From contig NZ_JACHXQ010000006.1 of assembly GCF_014192285.1 (NCBI RefSeq), positions 62,001 through 126,000 on the forward strand: a stretch of 64,000 nt of DNA, in the 5' to 3' direction. The stretch's first letter is position 1, and each line of letters starts with the position of its first letter. Under the pieces are notes generated by a model. That model was not told the DNA's origin and made no database searches. It saw only the letters and a list, made by a program, of their open reading frames with translations. Origin of the DNA: Halomonas fontilapidosi (GTDB lineage: Bacteria; Pseudomonadota; Gammaproteobacteria; Pseudomonadales; Halomonadaceae). This document shows positions 20,066 to 28,781 of the stretch, one piece after another. The position numbers and the translations under genes were made by a program.

Positions 20066-21361
20066 CTAATAGAGCAGTTGCGGCAAGAAGAGTGCGACAC
20101 TCGGGAACACCAGTACCATCAGGGCACGCACGGTACCGGCCACCCAGAACGGGGTCACCCCGCGGAAGATTGTCCCCGTGGAGACGTCTGGCAGGACAGC
20201 CCGAAGCACGAAGACGTTCATTCCCACCGGTGGGGTGATCAGGCTGATCTCGATCACGATCACCACCAGGATGCCGAACCACACCAGATCATAGCCGAGT
20301 CCTGCCACCACCGGAAAGAACACCGGTACGGTGAGCAGCAGCATCGACATGCTTTCGAACACACACCCCAGCACCACATAGATGGCGATGATCACCAGGA
20401 TCACCACGAAGGGCGCCACATCCAGGCCGCTGACCAGGGCCAGCAGATCGTTGGGCAGCCCCGCACGGTTGATGAAGTTGGCAAAGATCAGCGCCGTCAG
20501 CACCACAGCGAACAGCATGGCGGTGGTACGCACGGTATCCATCAGCACGTTCATCAGCACCTGGAAATTCAGCGCCCGCTTCAGCAGGGCGATCACGAAA
20601 GCCCCCATGGCGCCGATACCGGCGGCTTCGGTGGGGGTGAACACCCCAAGATAGATGCCGCCAATCACCAGCACGAACAGTGCCAGGGTGCTGCCAACGT
20701 CCTTGAGCGCGGCAAAGCGCTCCGACCACGGCACCGCCTCGCCGGCCGGGCCGGCGTCGGGGTCACGCCACAGCACCCACTTCACCGCACCCAGATAGAG
20801 GAAGATACCTAGAATCCCGGGGATAAAGCCCGCGGCAAACAGCTCACGAATGCTGGTCTCGGTGAGGATACCGTAGATCACCAGCATCACGCTGGGCGGA
20901 ATCAGGATACCCAGGGTACCGCCGGCGGCGATCGACGCCGCCGCCAGGGAGTCCTTGTAGCCGTACTTGCGCATCTGTGGCATGGCCACACGGCCCATCG
21001 TGGCACAGGTGGCCAGGCTCGAACCGCAGATGGCGCTGAAGCCGCCGCAGGCCACGATGGTGGCCATCGCCTGGCCGCCCTTGCGATGACCGAGGAAACC
21101 ATTGGAAGCACGGAACAGGGCATCCGACAGTCCGGCATGGGACACCAGGTTGCCCATCAGAATGAACAGCGGGATCACCGACAGGCCGTAATCCATGGCG
21201 GTATCGATCACTCGACGGGCGGCCATGGCCTCGGCGGCGTTCCAGTTGCCGGTGAGGTAATAGAAGCCGGCGAAGCCGACGATCCCCATGGCGAACGCCA
21301 GCGGTACCCGCAGGAACGCCAGGATCAACAGAGCGGCGAAGCCGTAGAGCGCTTCAGTCAT
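20066..21361 (-). CDS. dctM: TRAP transporter large permease subunit
   Basis: This 431-residue protein is almost wholly hydrophobic, with about 12 membrane segments. DctM-family features include IPLFILMGNLVSHAGLS, ICGSSLATCATMGR, GGTLGILIPPSVMLVIYG and ISLITPPVGMNVFV. It forms the sodium-driven channel of a TRAP uptake system with the small subunit, which it overlaps by 8 bp. GGGAGG precedes the start. The divergent homogentisate genes suggest an aromatic carboxylate substrate. Confidence 0.94.
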   Translation of the reverse strand: MTEALYGFAALLILAFLRVPLAFAMGIVGFAGFYYLTGNWNAAEAMAARRVIDTAMDYGLSVIPLFILMGNLVSHAGLSDALFRASNGFLGHRKGGQAMATIVACGGFSAICGSSLATCATMGRVAMPQMRKYGYKDSLAAASIAAGGTLGILIPPSVMLVIYGILTETSIRELFAAGFIPGILGIFLYLGAVKWVLWRDPDAGPAGEAVPWSERFAALKDVGSTLALFVLVIGGIYLGVFTPTEAAGIGAMGAFVIALLKRALNFQVLMNVLMDTVRTTAMLFAVVLTALIFANFINRAGLPNDLLALVSGLDVAPFVVILVIIAIYVVLGCVFESMSMLLLTVPVFFPVVAGLGYDLVWFGILVVIVIEISLITPPVGMNVFVLRAVLPDVSTGTIFRGVTPFWVAGTVRALMVLVFPSVALFLPQLLY

Positions 21362-21896
21362 TGTCGCCTCCCTTGCTCAGTGGGCCGCCCCGCTCGAGCA
21401 CGCCAACGCCCTCCAGCAGGTAGGCTCCGGCGCGCATGACGGTCAGCAATGCCGACAGGGCCAGCATGATCGCCATCAGGTAGATGAGGTAGCCGATGGG
21501 AAGACGCAGGAATTCGGTCACATCGCCCCAGGCGAAGGCCCGTGAGCCCAGCGCCCAGACGCGCCCCGCCATCACCCACAGCGCCGCCGTCACGATCAGG
21601 TTGACGATCATCTGGCGCAGCCAGATCCAGCGGGGAGGAAAGATCGCGTCGAGGAGGTCGACGCTCACGTGCTCCTCGCGCCAGCAGGCCACCGGCAATG
21701 ACAGGAAGACCACTGCCGCCAGCATCAGCTGGGTCAGCTCCACGCTGCCGAGGATCGGGGAGTTGAAGAAAAAGCGGCCGGTCACATCGGCCGTGGTCAG
21801 CAGCATCATGGCGAAGAGGGTGGCGCCTGCCACCCCCTCCAGCGTCAACTGCATGGCACGGCCGACCCTCAGCCAGCGAGTGGACGGGGTCGGCAT
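21354..21896 (-). CDS. dctQ: TRAP transporter small permease subunit
   Basis: This 180-residue protein has four hydrophobic segments and the DctQ signature around FSFFNSPILGSVELTQL-type residues, here RFFFNSPILGSVELTQL, followed by REEHVSVDLLD. The start at 21896 has GGAGG seven bases upstream, so the earlier in-frame start is rejected. It bridges the binding protein and DctM at the membrane. The binding-protein gene lies 27 bp upstream and dctM overlaps downstream. Confidence 0.93.
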   Translation of the reverse strand: MPTPSTRWLRVGRAMQLTLEGVAGATLFAMMLLTTADVTGRFFFNSPILGSVELTQLMLAAVVFLSLPVACWREEHVSVDLLDAIFPPRWIWLRQMIVNLIVTAALWVMAGRVWALGSRAFAWGDVTEFLRLPIGYLIYLMAIMLALSALLTVMRAGAYLLEGVGVLERGGPLSKGGDND

Positions 21897-21923
21897 GGTC
21901 AAGCCTCCAAGGGTCGACAAGGG

Positions 21924-22979
21924 TTACTGCGACACGACGCGATCGGCAATGCCTTCATCTTCCGCGGCCAGCGCGAGCTGTTCGCGGAAGTGGGCCAGTG
22001 CCGCTTCGGCATCAACACCACGCTCTGCCACGTCACGGGTCCAGTCGGCAATCAGCTCTTCGGTCACACCGCGCAGCATCTCGACGTCCTCTTCGGGCAC
22101 CTGAGTGAAGGTGGCGCCGTGCTGCTTGCCAAACTCGACGCCACGCTGATCGGAGACGTCCATCATGTAGCCGAACAGGCGCGACAGTGACTCGCCCGAT
22201 ACCGCCTCGATGGCCTGGCGGTCCTCCTGGGAGATCTTGTCCCAGAACATGGGGTTCATGACGATGGCGAAGCTGCCGCGATAGAAACCGCCGTCAACGG
22301 TGAGCGTGTGCGGCGCCACTTCTGCCACGCGGAAGCTGCGCAGGCTTTCCAGGGTCAACATGGCGCCATCTACCACGCCCTGGGAGGCGGCTTCATAAAC
22401 GCCGGTGGGCGGCAGGGCAACACCGGTAAAGCCGATGGCCTCGGCGAGGTCGCTCATGACCCCGCCCCCTACCCGCAAACGCTTGCCATCGAGCCCATCG
22501 AGGGAGTCGACCTGTTCCGCGGTGAAGATCTGCCCCGGGCCGTGCACGCCCATGGCCAGCACGTCGACGCCACGGTGTTCGCCCGCCTCGGCCAGGTACT
22601 CCTGGTGAGTGTCCCAGTAGGCGGCGGCGGCATCCTCGGAGGAGAACTCCTCGAAGGTCGGAAACTCGGGCAATTGGGTCGCCAGGAAACGACCGGCCAT
22701 ATGCGCATGGAAGATCCAGCTGGCGTCGGCGATACCGTCGGCCACGATCTCCATCTGCGCGGCGGGCGGGCCCATGTCGTGCACGACTTCCACACTCACG
22801 CGGCCTTCGGTGGCCTCTTCGATCCACGCCTTCCAGGTGGGCCAGACGATGGTGTTGATGCCGTGATTGGGGCCACCCCAGGTGCTGACGGTGATGGTTT
22901 CCTGAGCCAGGGCGGGCGTGCCGAGGCTGACACCGAACGCCGCTACGGCGCCGATCATGAGGCGATTTGTGATTTTCAT
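21924..22979 (-). CDS. dctP: TRAP transporter substrate-binding protein (first copy)
   Basis: This 351-residue periplasmic protein has a signal peptide (MKITNRLMIGAVAAFG, cleavage near ALA-QE). The DctP-type fold shows VVHDMGPPAAQMEIVADGIAD, GKRLRVGGGVM and SQGVVDGAMLTLES. It captures the substrate and delivers it to DctQM. It is the first gene of dctPQM-marR. A clear paralog, sharing long blocks such as STW-GPNHG-NTIVWPTW and SRLFGYMMDV, is encoded alone at 37177-38238. The substrate is probably a hydroxylated aromatic acid, judging from the divergent operon. Confidence 0.92.
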   Translation of the reverse strand: MKITNRLMIGAVAAFGVSLGTPALAQETITVSTWGGPNHGINTIVWPTWKAWIEEATEGRVSVEVVHDMGPPAAQMEIVADGIADASWIFHAHMAGRFLATQLPEFPTFEEFSSEDAAAAYWDTHQEYLAEAGEHRGVDVLAMGVHGPGQIFTAEQVDSLDGLDGKRLRVGGGVMSDLAEAIGFTGVALPPTGVYEAASQGVVDGAMLTLESLRSFRVAEVAPHTLTVDGGFYRGSFAIVMNPMFWDKISQEDRQAIEAVSGESLSRLFGYMMDVSDQRGVEFGKQHGATFTQVPEEDVEMLRGVTEELIADWTRDVAERGVDAEAALAHFREQLALAAEDEGIADRVVSQ

Positions 22980-23217
22980 TTCATGCTCCTAGGTCGTCAC
23001 GGAGAGGCGTGCTCGCGCCACGTTGTGTACCTGAGATTGTTGTATTACGGCTGAGGTCTCACCGGCAGTAAGTAGAAGCAAGAGCGCAACAGCCCGTCGT
23101 TTTCACGCTATCACCATGCCGCCAGTTACTCTCCCCTGCAACTAATTTGGCGAAAGCAGGGATTATACTTAGGTAGTAAAAACGTCAAAAATGCATGATA
23201 AGGAGCAATTTATTGCC

Positions 23218-23255
23218 AATCACGGCGCACTTGCTTCGCAACCTGGTCCGTGATT
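23218..23255. repeat. Long-spaced inverted repeat in the dctP/MBL spacer
   Basis: AATCACGG and CCGTGATT are perfect 8-bp arms with 22 bp between them, and the spacer holds a small TTGC-TTC-GCAA hairpin. It lies just upstream of the MBL-operon operator candidate, in the 376-bp gene-free stretch between dctP and the MBL gene. It could be a two-site operator or a structured leader. No other gene is visible in this stretch. Confidence 0.45.
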
Positions 23256-23264
23256 TGCTGGACA

Positions 23265-23285
23265 TATAGTTTCATTAACAACTAT
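23265..23285 (+). promoter_or_regulatory. Candidate -10 and MarR-type operator of the homogentisate operon
   Basis: TATAGT at 23265-23270 is a good -10 and overlaps the left arm of a perfect dyad, ATAGTT-N8-AACTAT (23266-23285). The MBL gene starts 71 bp further on. A repressor at the dyad would block RNA polymerase. The half-site reads ATAGTTTCA, which recurs in the palindrome at 37084-37101. The MarR protein encoded at the end of the divergent operon is the obvious candidate, but binding is not shown. Confidence 0.55.
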
Positions 23286-23355
23286 GCTGCCGCCATCAAT
23301 CCTACTCTGGCCAGGCGTCCGAAGCGTGACGCCCCCTGATGCACCTGGAGGAATC

Positions 23356-24324
23356 ATGAGCAAGAAGTTCGCGTCCCACGCCGATACCGAAGAGAAACAG
23401 ATCAGCTTCGACAAGCTGGCGGAGGGCCTCTACGCCTATACCGCGGAAGGCGATCCCAACACCGGCATCGTTATCGGCGATGACAGCGTGATGGTCATCG
23501 ACACCCAGGCCACCCCGATCATGGCCCAGGACGTGATTCGCCGTATCCGCGAGATCACCGACAAGCCGATCAAGCACGTGCTGCTGACCCACTACCATGC
23601 CGTGCGCGTGCTCGGTGCCTCCGCCTACGAGGCCGAGAACATCATCGCCAGCCAGCACACCTATGACCTGATCGTCGAGCGCGGTCAGCAGGACTACGAG
23701 TCTGAGGTCGGCCGCTTCCCGCGCCTGTTCAAGGGTGTCGACTCGGTGCCCGGCCTGACCTGGCCGAATATCGTCTTCCAGCAAGAGCTGACGGTGTTCA
23801 TGGGCAAGCGCGAGGTGCGCATCATCCACCTGGGACGCGGTCACACCAAGGGCGACACCATCGTCTGGCTGCCCGAGGAGAAGGTGATGTTCTCCGGCGA
23901 TCTGGTGGAGTTTGGTGCCACGCCCTACACCGGCGATGCCTACCATGAGCACTGGCCCACTACCCTCGATCGCCTGCAGGCGATGGGGCCCGAGAAGCTG
24001 GTACCCGGCCGCGGCGAGGCTCTGCAGACCCCCGAACAGTGCCAGGAAGCCATCCAGGGCACCCGCGATTTCCTCGCCGACATGTACGAGAGCGTCAAGG
24101 CGGGCAAGGCCGCCGGCAAGTCGCTCTCCGAGTGCTATTCCGAGACCTACGCCAAGCTCAAGCCCAAGTACGGCCACTGGGTGATCTTCGATCACTGCCT
24201 GCCCTTCGATATCACCCGCTGCTACGACGAAGCCGGTGGCGAGTACCCGGATCCGCGCATCTGGACCGCCGAACGTGATAACGAAATGTGGCACTCGCTG
24301 CAGGAAGCCGTCGAGAACCAGTAA
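23356..24324 (+). CDS. MBL-fold hydrolase-like protein with an altered metal motif
   Basis: This 322-residue protein has the metallo-beta-lactamase fold: GIVIGDDSVMVIDTQAT, a later LGRGHTKGDTIVWLP (His163) and FSGDLVEFG (Asp182). The usual H-x-H-x-D-H is read as His79-Tyr-His81-Ala-Val83-Arg84, so the Asp and His that bind the second metal are missing. A mononuclear or changed site is expected. The start at 23356 has GGAGG upstream. As first gene of the hydroxylase/hmgA operon it may hydrolyse an ester, lactone or thioester of the aromatic substrate; this is a guess. Confidence 0.75.
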   Translation: MSKKFASHADTEEKQISFDKLAEGLYAYTAEGDPNTGIVIGDDSVMVIDTQATPIMAQDVIRRIREITDKPIKHVLLTHYHAVRVLGASAYEAENIIASQHTYDLIVERGQQDYESEVGRFPRLFKGVDSVPGLTWPNIVFQQELTVFMGKREVRIIHLGRGHTKGDTIVWLPEEKVMFSGDLVEFGATPYTGDAYHEHWPTTLDRLQAMGPEKLVPGRGEALQTPEQCQEAIQGTRDFLADMYESVKAGKAAGKSLSECYSETYAKLKPKYGHWVIFDHCLPFDITRCYDEAGGEYPDPRIWTAERDNEMWHSLQEAVENQ

Positions 24325-24396
24325 CTGCCGTCCGGATCCCGTCCGGATCACGACAAGCTCGCCGGGTGCCGCCCGGCGAAGCCGTGGGAGCCCTTC

Positions 24397-26136
24397 ATGC
24401 CCAAGACCTACAAGAACCCTGTCTATCCCTATCGACGCCCGCCGGAACTGGACCTCAACGAGACACGACACTGCCCGGTGGTGATCATTGGCGCCGGCCC
24501 GAGCGGCCTTGCCGCGGCCATCGACCTGGCTCAGCAGGGTATCGAGAGCGTGGTGCTCGACGACAACAACACCGTCAGCGTCGGCTCGCGAGCGATTTGC
24601 TTCGCCAAGCGCACCCTGGAGATCCTGGACCGCCTGGGCTGTGCCCAGCCCATGGTAGACAAGGGTGTGACCTGGCAGCACGGCCGTGTCTTCTTCCAGG
24701 AGCGGGAGGTGTACGACTTCAATCTGCTGCCGGAGGAGGGCCACCGCATGCCGGCCTTCATCAACCTGCAGCAGTACTACTTCGAGGAGTACCTGGTCGA
24801 CCGCGCCGATGCGCTTTCCGACCGCATCGACCTGCGCTGGAAGCACAAGGTGGTCGAGATCGACAGCCGCCCCGAGCGCAGCGAAGTTCTGGTTACCACG
24901 GAGGATGGCGACTACCGCCTCACCTGCGACTATCTGCTGGTGGCCGACGGCGCCAACAGCAAAATCCGCGACATGCTGGGCCTGGAGAGCAAGGGGCAGA
25001 TCTTCCAGGATCACTTCCTGATCGCCGATGTGGTCATGAAGGCTGACTTCCCGACCGAGCGCTGGTTCTGGTTCGACCCGCCCTTCCACCCGGGCCAGTC
25101 GGTGCTGCTGCACAAGCAGCCGGACAACGTCTGGCGCATCGACTTCCAGCTGGGCTGGGACGCCGACCCGGAGGAGGAGAAGAAGGAGGAGAACATTCGT
25201 CCCCGCGTGCAGGCCATGCTCGGCGAGGACGTAGAGTTCGAGTTGGAGTGGGCCAGCGTCTACACGTTTCGCTGCCGCAAGATGGACGACTTCATTCACA
25301 ACCGGGTGTTCTTCATGGGCGACGCCGCCCACCAGGTCTCGCCCTTCGGGGCACGCGGCGCCAATGGCGCCCTGCAGAGCACCGAGAACCTGGCGTGGAA
25401 GCTGGCGCGGGTGCTCAGGGGCCAGGCCCCCACTGCGCTGCTGGAAACCTACGACATCGAGCGCCAGCACGGCGCGGCCGAGAACATCCTCAACTCGACC
25501 CGGGCCACCGACTTCATCACGCCCAAGAGCCACATCAGCCGTGTGTTCCGCGACACCACTCTGGAACTCGCAGAGTCGTATCCCTTTGCCCGCAGCCTGG
25601 TTAACAGCGGTCGATTGTCGAAACCCTGCCGCTATGACGGCTCGCCACTCAACGGCGAGGTCGGCGAGGGTTTCCCGCTCGAGCTGCGCCCCGGCAGCCC
25701 GGCCAAGGACGCCCCGGTGCACCTTGCCGGCCGCGACGCCTGGCTGCTCAACCAGCTCGGTGACCGCTTCGTGCTGCTGCTCGACGGCCGCGTCGACAGC
25801 GCCCGCGCCGAGACCCTCAAGAGCGAGCTCGAGCCGCTCCTCGCGCGTCGTGACGACCTCGACCTGGTGACGGTCGGCCCCACGCCCCACGCCCTGACCG
25901 AGCTGCCGCGCAGCACGCAGCTCGAGGATGCCGAGAACCTGATTGGCGAGCGCTACGGCCTTGCCGCCGGTGCCGGCTACCTGATTCGCCCTGACCAGCA
26001 CGTTACCGCCCGCTGGAATCAGGTAACCGCCAAGGCAGTGGATGAGGCGCTGGAGTGCGCACTGGGCACCCATCTTGCCATCCCTCGTCGCGAAACGCCT
26101 CGAGACAACCAGGGAGACCGCCATGCCACGGCTTGA
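24397..26136 (+). CDS. FAD-dependent aromatic hydroxylase (MhaA/MhpA-like)
   Basis: This 579-residue class A flavin monooxygenase has the FAD/NAD(P)H motifs in order: VVIIGAGPSG (residues 29-37), YLLVADGANSKIR, and FFMGDAAHQVSPFGARGANGAL. A C-terminal thioredoxin-like domain of about 150 residues follows, as in phenol- and hydroxyphenylpropionate-type hydroxylases. Its neighbours hmgA, fahA and maiA suggest that it makes homogentisate, for example from 3-hydroxyphenylacetate. This would parallel the two-component MhaAB hydroxylase I recall from Pseudomonas putida. The stop overlaps the next gene by 14 bp. A paralog lies at 33897-35588. Confidence 0.82.
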   Translation: MPKTYKNPVYPYRRPPELDLNETRHCPVVIIGAGPSGLAAAIDLAQQGIESVVLDDNNTVSVGSRAICFAKRTLEILDRLGCAQPMVDKGVTWQHGRVFFQEREVYDFNLLPEEGHRMPAFINLQQYYFEEYLVDRADALSDRIDLRWKHKVVEIDSRPERSEVLVTTEDGDYRLTCDYLLVADGANSKIRDMLGLESKGQIFQDHFLIADVVMKADFPTERWFWFDPPFHPGQSVLLHKQPDNVWRIDFQLGWDADPEEEKKEENIRPRVQAMLGEDVEFELEWASVYTFRCRKMDDFIHNRVFFMGDAAHQVSPFGARGANGALQSTENLAWKLARVLRGQAPTALLETYDIERQHGAAENILNSTRATDFITPKSHISRVFRDTTLELAESYPFARSLVNSGRLSKPCRYDGSPLNGEVGEGFPLELRPGSPAKDAPVHLAGRDAWLLNQLGDRFVLLLDGRVDSARAETLKSELEPLLARRDDLDLVTVGPTPHALTELPRSTQLEDAENLIGERYGLAAGAGYLIRPDQHVTARWNQVTAKAVDEALECALGTHLAIPRRETPRDNQGDRHATA

Positions 26137-26362
26137 GCTCGACCCCAACTTCACCGATCCGGATGCTTTCTACGCGGCGCTGACCGAGGTTCATCGCGAG
26201 CGCAGCGAGACGCAGAGCGAACGCATCAACGCCAGGCTGATCCTGCTGCTGGCCAACCATGTCGGCGATCAGCAGGTCCTCGAGGAAGCCCTGGCCATTG
26301 CCGGCCAGGCCACCGAGTCGACACCGGCTCAGGACCAGCCCGCCCAACAACAACAGCGCTGA
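26123..26362 (+). CDS. DUF2783 small protein, likely hydroxylase partner (first copy)
   Basis: This 79-residue protein is mostly helical, with a core [17 protein letters not shown] and [19 protein letters not shown], and a Gln/Pro-rich tail. It matches the DUF2783 family as I remember it. Its start overlaps the hydroxylase stop by 14 bp, so the two are translationally coupled. A small coupling protein is known for the 3-hydroxyphenylacetate hydroxylase MhaAB, and this gene fits that role; the equation of DUF2783 with MhaB is my inference. A second copy lies beside the second hydroxylase at 33697-33894. Confidence 0.8.
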   Translation: MPRLELDPNFTDPDAFYAALTEVHRERSETQSERINARLILLLANHVGDQQVLEEALAIAGQATESTPAQDQPAQQQQR

Positions 26363-26376
26363 ACGAGGATATTTCC

Positions 26377-27687
26377 ATGACCACCGAGACACTCGAGTAC
26401 CAGAGCGGCTTTCGTAACCACTTCTCCACCGAGGCGCTGCCCGGTGCACTTCCCGTGGGCCAGAACTCACCGCAGAAGTGTCCCTACGGCCTCTATGCCG
26501 AGCAGCTGACCGGCTCTGCCTTCACCGCACCGCGTCACCAGAACCTGAGAAGCTGGCTCTATCGCATTCGCCCCTCCGTGGTGCAAAGCGCTTATCAGCC
26601 GCTCGAGAATCGCCAGGTGCATACCTCGCCGCTGGACAAGCCGGCGGCCGACCCCAACCAGATGCGTTGGGACCCGGCGCCACTGCCCGACCAGCCCACT
26701 GACTTCATCGACGGCCTGTTGACCATCGCCGTCAACGGTGACGCCGGTGCCCAGACCGGTGTCGGCGTGCATATCTACGCCCTCAACCAGGATATGACCG
26801 ACCGCTTCTTCTATACCGCGGACGGCGAGATGCTCTTCGTGCCTCAGCTGGGCGGGTTGCGCTTGCGCACCGAGTTCGGCGACATCGACGTCGACAACGG
26901 GGAGATTGCGGTGATTCCCCGTGGCGTGAAGTTTCAGGTGCGTCGCGCCGAGGGCGTCGATGCCGCGCGCGGCTATATCTGCGAGAATTACGGCAGCCCG
27001 ATGGAGCTGCCCGGCCTGGGGCCCATCGGCGCAAACGGGCTGGCCAACCCCCGCGACTTCCAGAGTCCCGTCGCCGCGTACGAGGACCGTAAAGGCGACA
27101 TCTCGCTGGTGGCCAAGTTCTCCGGGCGTTTCTGGGAGACCCGCCTCGATCACTCGCCGCTGGATGTGGTGGCCTGGCACGGCAACTGTGCGCCCTACAA
27201 GTACGACCTGGCCAACTTCAACACCATCAATACGGTAAGCTTCGACCATCCCGATCCCTCGATCTTCACCGTGCTTACCTCGGCCTCCGACACACCGGGC
27301 ACGGCTAACCTGGACTTCGTCATCTTCCCGCCGCGCTGGATGGTGGCCGAGAACACCTTCCGTCCGCCCTGGTTCCATCGCAACCTGATGAGCGAGTTCA
27401 TGGGCCTGATCCACGGCGAGTACGACGCCAAGGCAGAGGGCTTCCTGCCCGGTGGCGCCAGTCTGCACAACTGCATGTCGCCCCACGGCCCCGACGCCGA
27501 GACCTTCGACAAGGCCTCCAATGCCGAGCTGAAGCCGCAATATCTGGGTGATACCCTGGCCTTCATGTTCGAGAGTCGCTACGTCTTCCATCCCACCGAG
27601 GCCGCTCTCGCCACCGAGTATCGCCAACGCGACTATGTGGATGTGTGGTCCACCCTGCGTTCAAACTTCACGCCCGATCAGCGCTGA
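26377..27687 (+). CDS. hmgA: Homogentisate 1,2-dioxygenase
   Basis: This 436-residue non-heme iron dioxygenase is recognised along its whole length: [19 protein letters not shown] at the N-terminus, then [19 protein letters not shown], and the metal-binding region around [18 protein letters not shown] and [12 protein letters not shown]. It opens homogentisate to maleylacetoacetate. It is 14 bp downstream of the DUF2783 gene. An intercistronic hairpin with a TTCG loop separates it from fahA. Confidence 0.97.
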   Translation: MTTETLEYQSGFRNHFSTEALPGALPVGQNSPQKCPYGLYAEQLTGSAFTAPRHQNLRSWLYRIRPSVVQSAYQPLENRQVHTSPLDKPAADPNQMRWDPAPLPDQPTDFIDGLLTIAVNGDAGAQTGVGVHIYALNQDMTDRFFYTADGEMLFVPQLGGLRLRTEFGDIDVDNGEIAVIPRGVKFQVRRAEGVDAARGYICENYGSPMELPGLGPIGANGLANPRDFQSPVAAYEDRKGDISLVAKFSGRFWETRLDHSPLDVVAWHGNCAPYKYDLANFNTINTVSFDHPDPSIFTVLTSASDTPGTANLDFVIFPPRWMVAENTFRPPWFHRNLMSEFMGLIHGEYDAKAEGFLPGGASLHNCMSPHGPDAETFDKASNAELKPQYLGDTLAFMFESRYVFHPTEAALATEYRQRDYVDVWSTLRSNFTPDQR

Positions 27688-27705
27688 CCCGGACTGATGC
27701 ACCAT

Positions 27706-27727
27706 GGCGGGGCTTTCGAGCCCCGCC
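27706..27727 (+). other. TTCG-loop hairpin between hmgA and fahA
   Basis: GGCGGGGCT and AGCCCCGCC form a perfect 9-bp stem capped by TTCG, a very stable RNA tetraloop. No T tract follows and fahA continues in the same direction 24 bp later. It is more likely an mRNA-stability or processing element, or a partial attenuator, than a full terminator. Confidence 0.6.
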
Positions 27728-27750
27728 CCTGACGAAAGGACCGAATTCGA

Positions 27751-28770
27751 ATGAAACTGGCAACATTGAAGAAAGGCCGTGACGGTGAGCTGATCCTCGT
27801 CTCACGCGACCTTTCCCGCGCCGTAAGCGCCGCCGACATCGCCCCGACGCTCCAGCAGGCGATCGAGAACTGGGGCGCCGTGAGCCCGACGCTCGAGGTC
27901 CGCTACGCCGAGCTCAACGAGGGCAAGGCCGAGGGCGCTTTCGACCTCGACCAGAGCGCTCTGCACTCGCCGCTGCCGCGCACCTACCACTGGGCCGATG
28001 GCTCCGCCTACCTGAATCATGTCCAGCTTGTTCGCCAGGCGCGCAACGCCGAGATGCCCGAGACGTTCTGGCATGATCCGCTGATGTACCAGGGCGGCGG
28101 CGACAAGTTCCTAGCCCCCACCGAGGATATCGAAGCGATCAGCGAGGAGCACGGCATCGATTTCGAGGGCGAGATCGCCGTGGTCACCGACGATGTGCCC
28201 ATGGCGGTCAGTGCCGAGCAGGCGGCCCAGCACATCAAGCTGATCATGCTGGTCAACGACGTCAGCCTGCGCGGCCTGATCCCCGGCGAACTGGCCAAGG
28301 GCTTCGGCTTCTTCCAGGCGAAACCCGCCTCCGCCTTCTCGCCGATCGCCGTGACGCCTGACGAACTGGGCGATGCCTGGCAGGACGGCAAGGTCCACCT
28401 GCCGCTTACCGTGCACCTCAACGGCGAGAAGTTCGGCGCGCCCGAAGCCGGTCCGGACATGATCTTCAACTTCCCGCAGCTGGTGGCCCATGCCGCGAGG
28501 ACCCGCTACCTGGGCGCCGGCGCGGTGGTTGGCTCGGGTACCGTTTCCAACCCGGACCCCGACGGCGGCCCCGGAAAGCCGGTGGCCGATGGCGGCGTGG
28601 GTTACAGCTGTCTGGCCGAGGTGCGCATGGTCGAGAAGATCCTGCATGGCGACAGCAAGACCCCCTTCATGCGCTTCGGGGATCGGGTACGCATCGAGAT
28701 GTTCGACCGTGACGGCAAAAGCATCTTCGGCGCCATCGACCAGCAGGTGGTGAAGTACCAGGCCAAGTGA
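27751..28770 (+). CDS. fahA: Fumarylacetoacetate hydrolase family protein
   Basis: This 339-residue protein has the FAH fold with the metal and active-site regions GIDFEGEIAVVTDDVP, MLVNDVSLRGL and VGSGTVSNPDPDGG. It is expected to split fumarylacetoacetate into fumarate and acetoacetate, the last step of homogentisate catabolism. It is shorter than animal FAH and is the bacterial HmgB-type form. hmgA precedes it and maiA follows with 11 bp between, which fixes the pathway role. Confidence 0.92.
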   Translation: MKLATLKKGRDGELILVSRDLSRAVSAADIAPTLQQAIENWGAVSPTLEVRYAELNEGKAEGAFDLDQSALHSPLPRTYHWADGSAYLNHVQLVRQARNAEMPETFWHDPLMYQGGGDKFLAPTEDIEAISEEHGIDFEGEIAVVTDDVPMAVSAEQAAQHIKLIMLVNDVSLRGLIPGELAKGFGFFQAKPASAFSPIAVTPDELGDAWQDGKVHLPLTVHLNGEKFGAPEAGPDMIFNFPQLVAHAARTRYLGAGAVVGSGTVSNPDPDGGPGKPVADGGVGYSCLAEVRMVEKILHGDSKTPFMRFGDRVRIEMFDRDGKSIFGAIDQQVVKYQAK

Positions 28771-28781
28771 AGGAGGGCGGC

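Noticed and set aside
23302-26154. A 950-codon open frame on the minus strand across the MBL and hydroxylase genes
   Set aside because: It runs antisense to two well-supported genes and carries no recognisable domain; such long shadows are common at this GC content.
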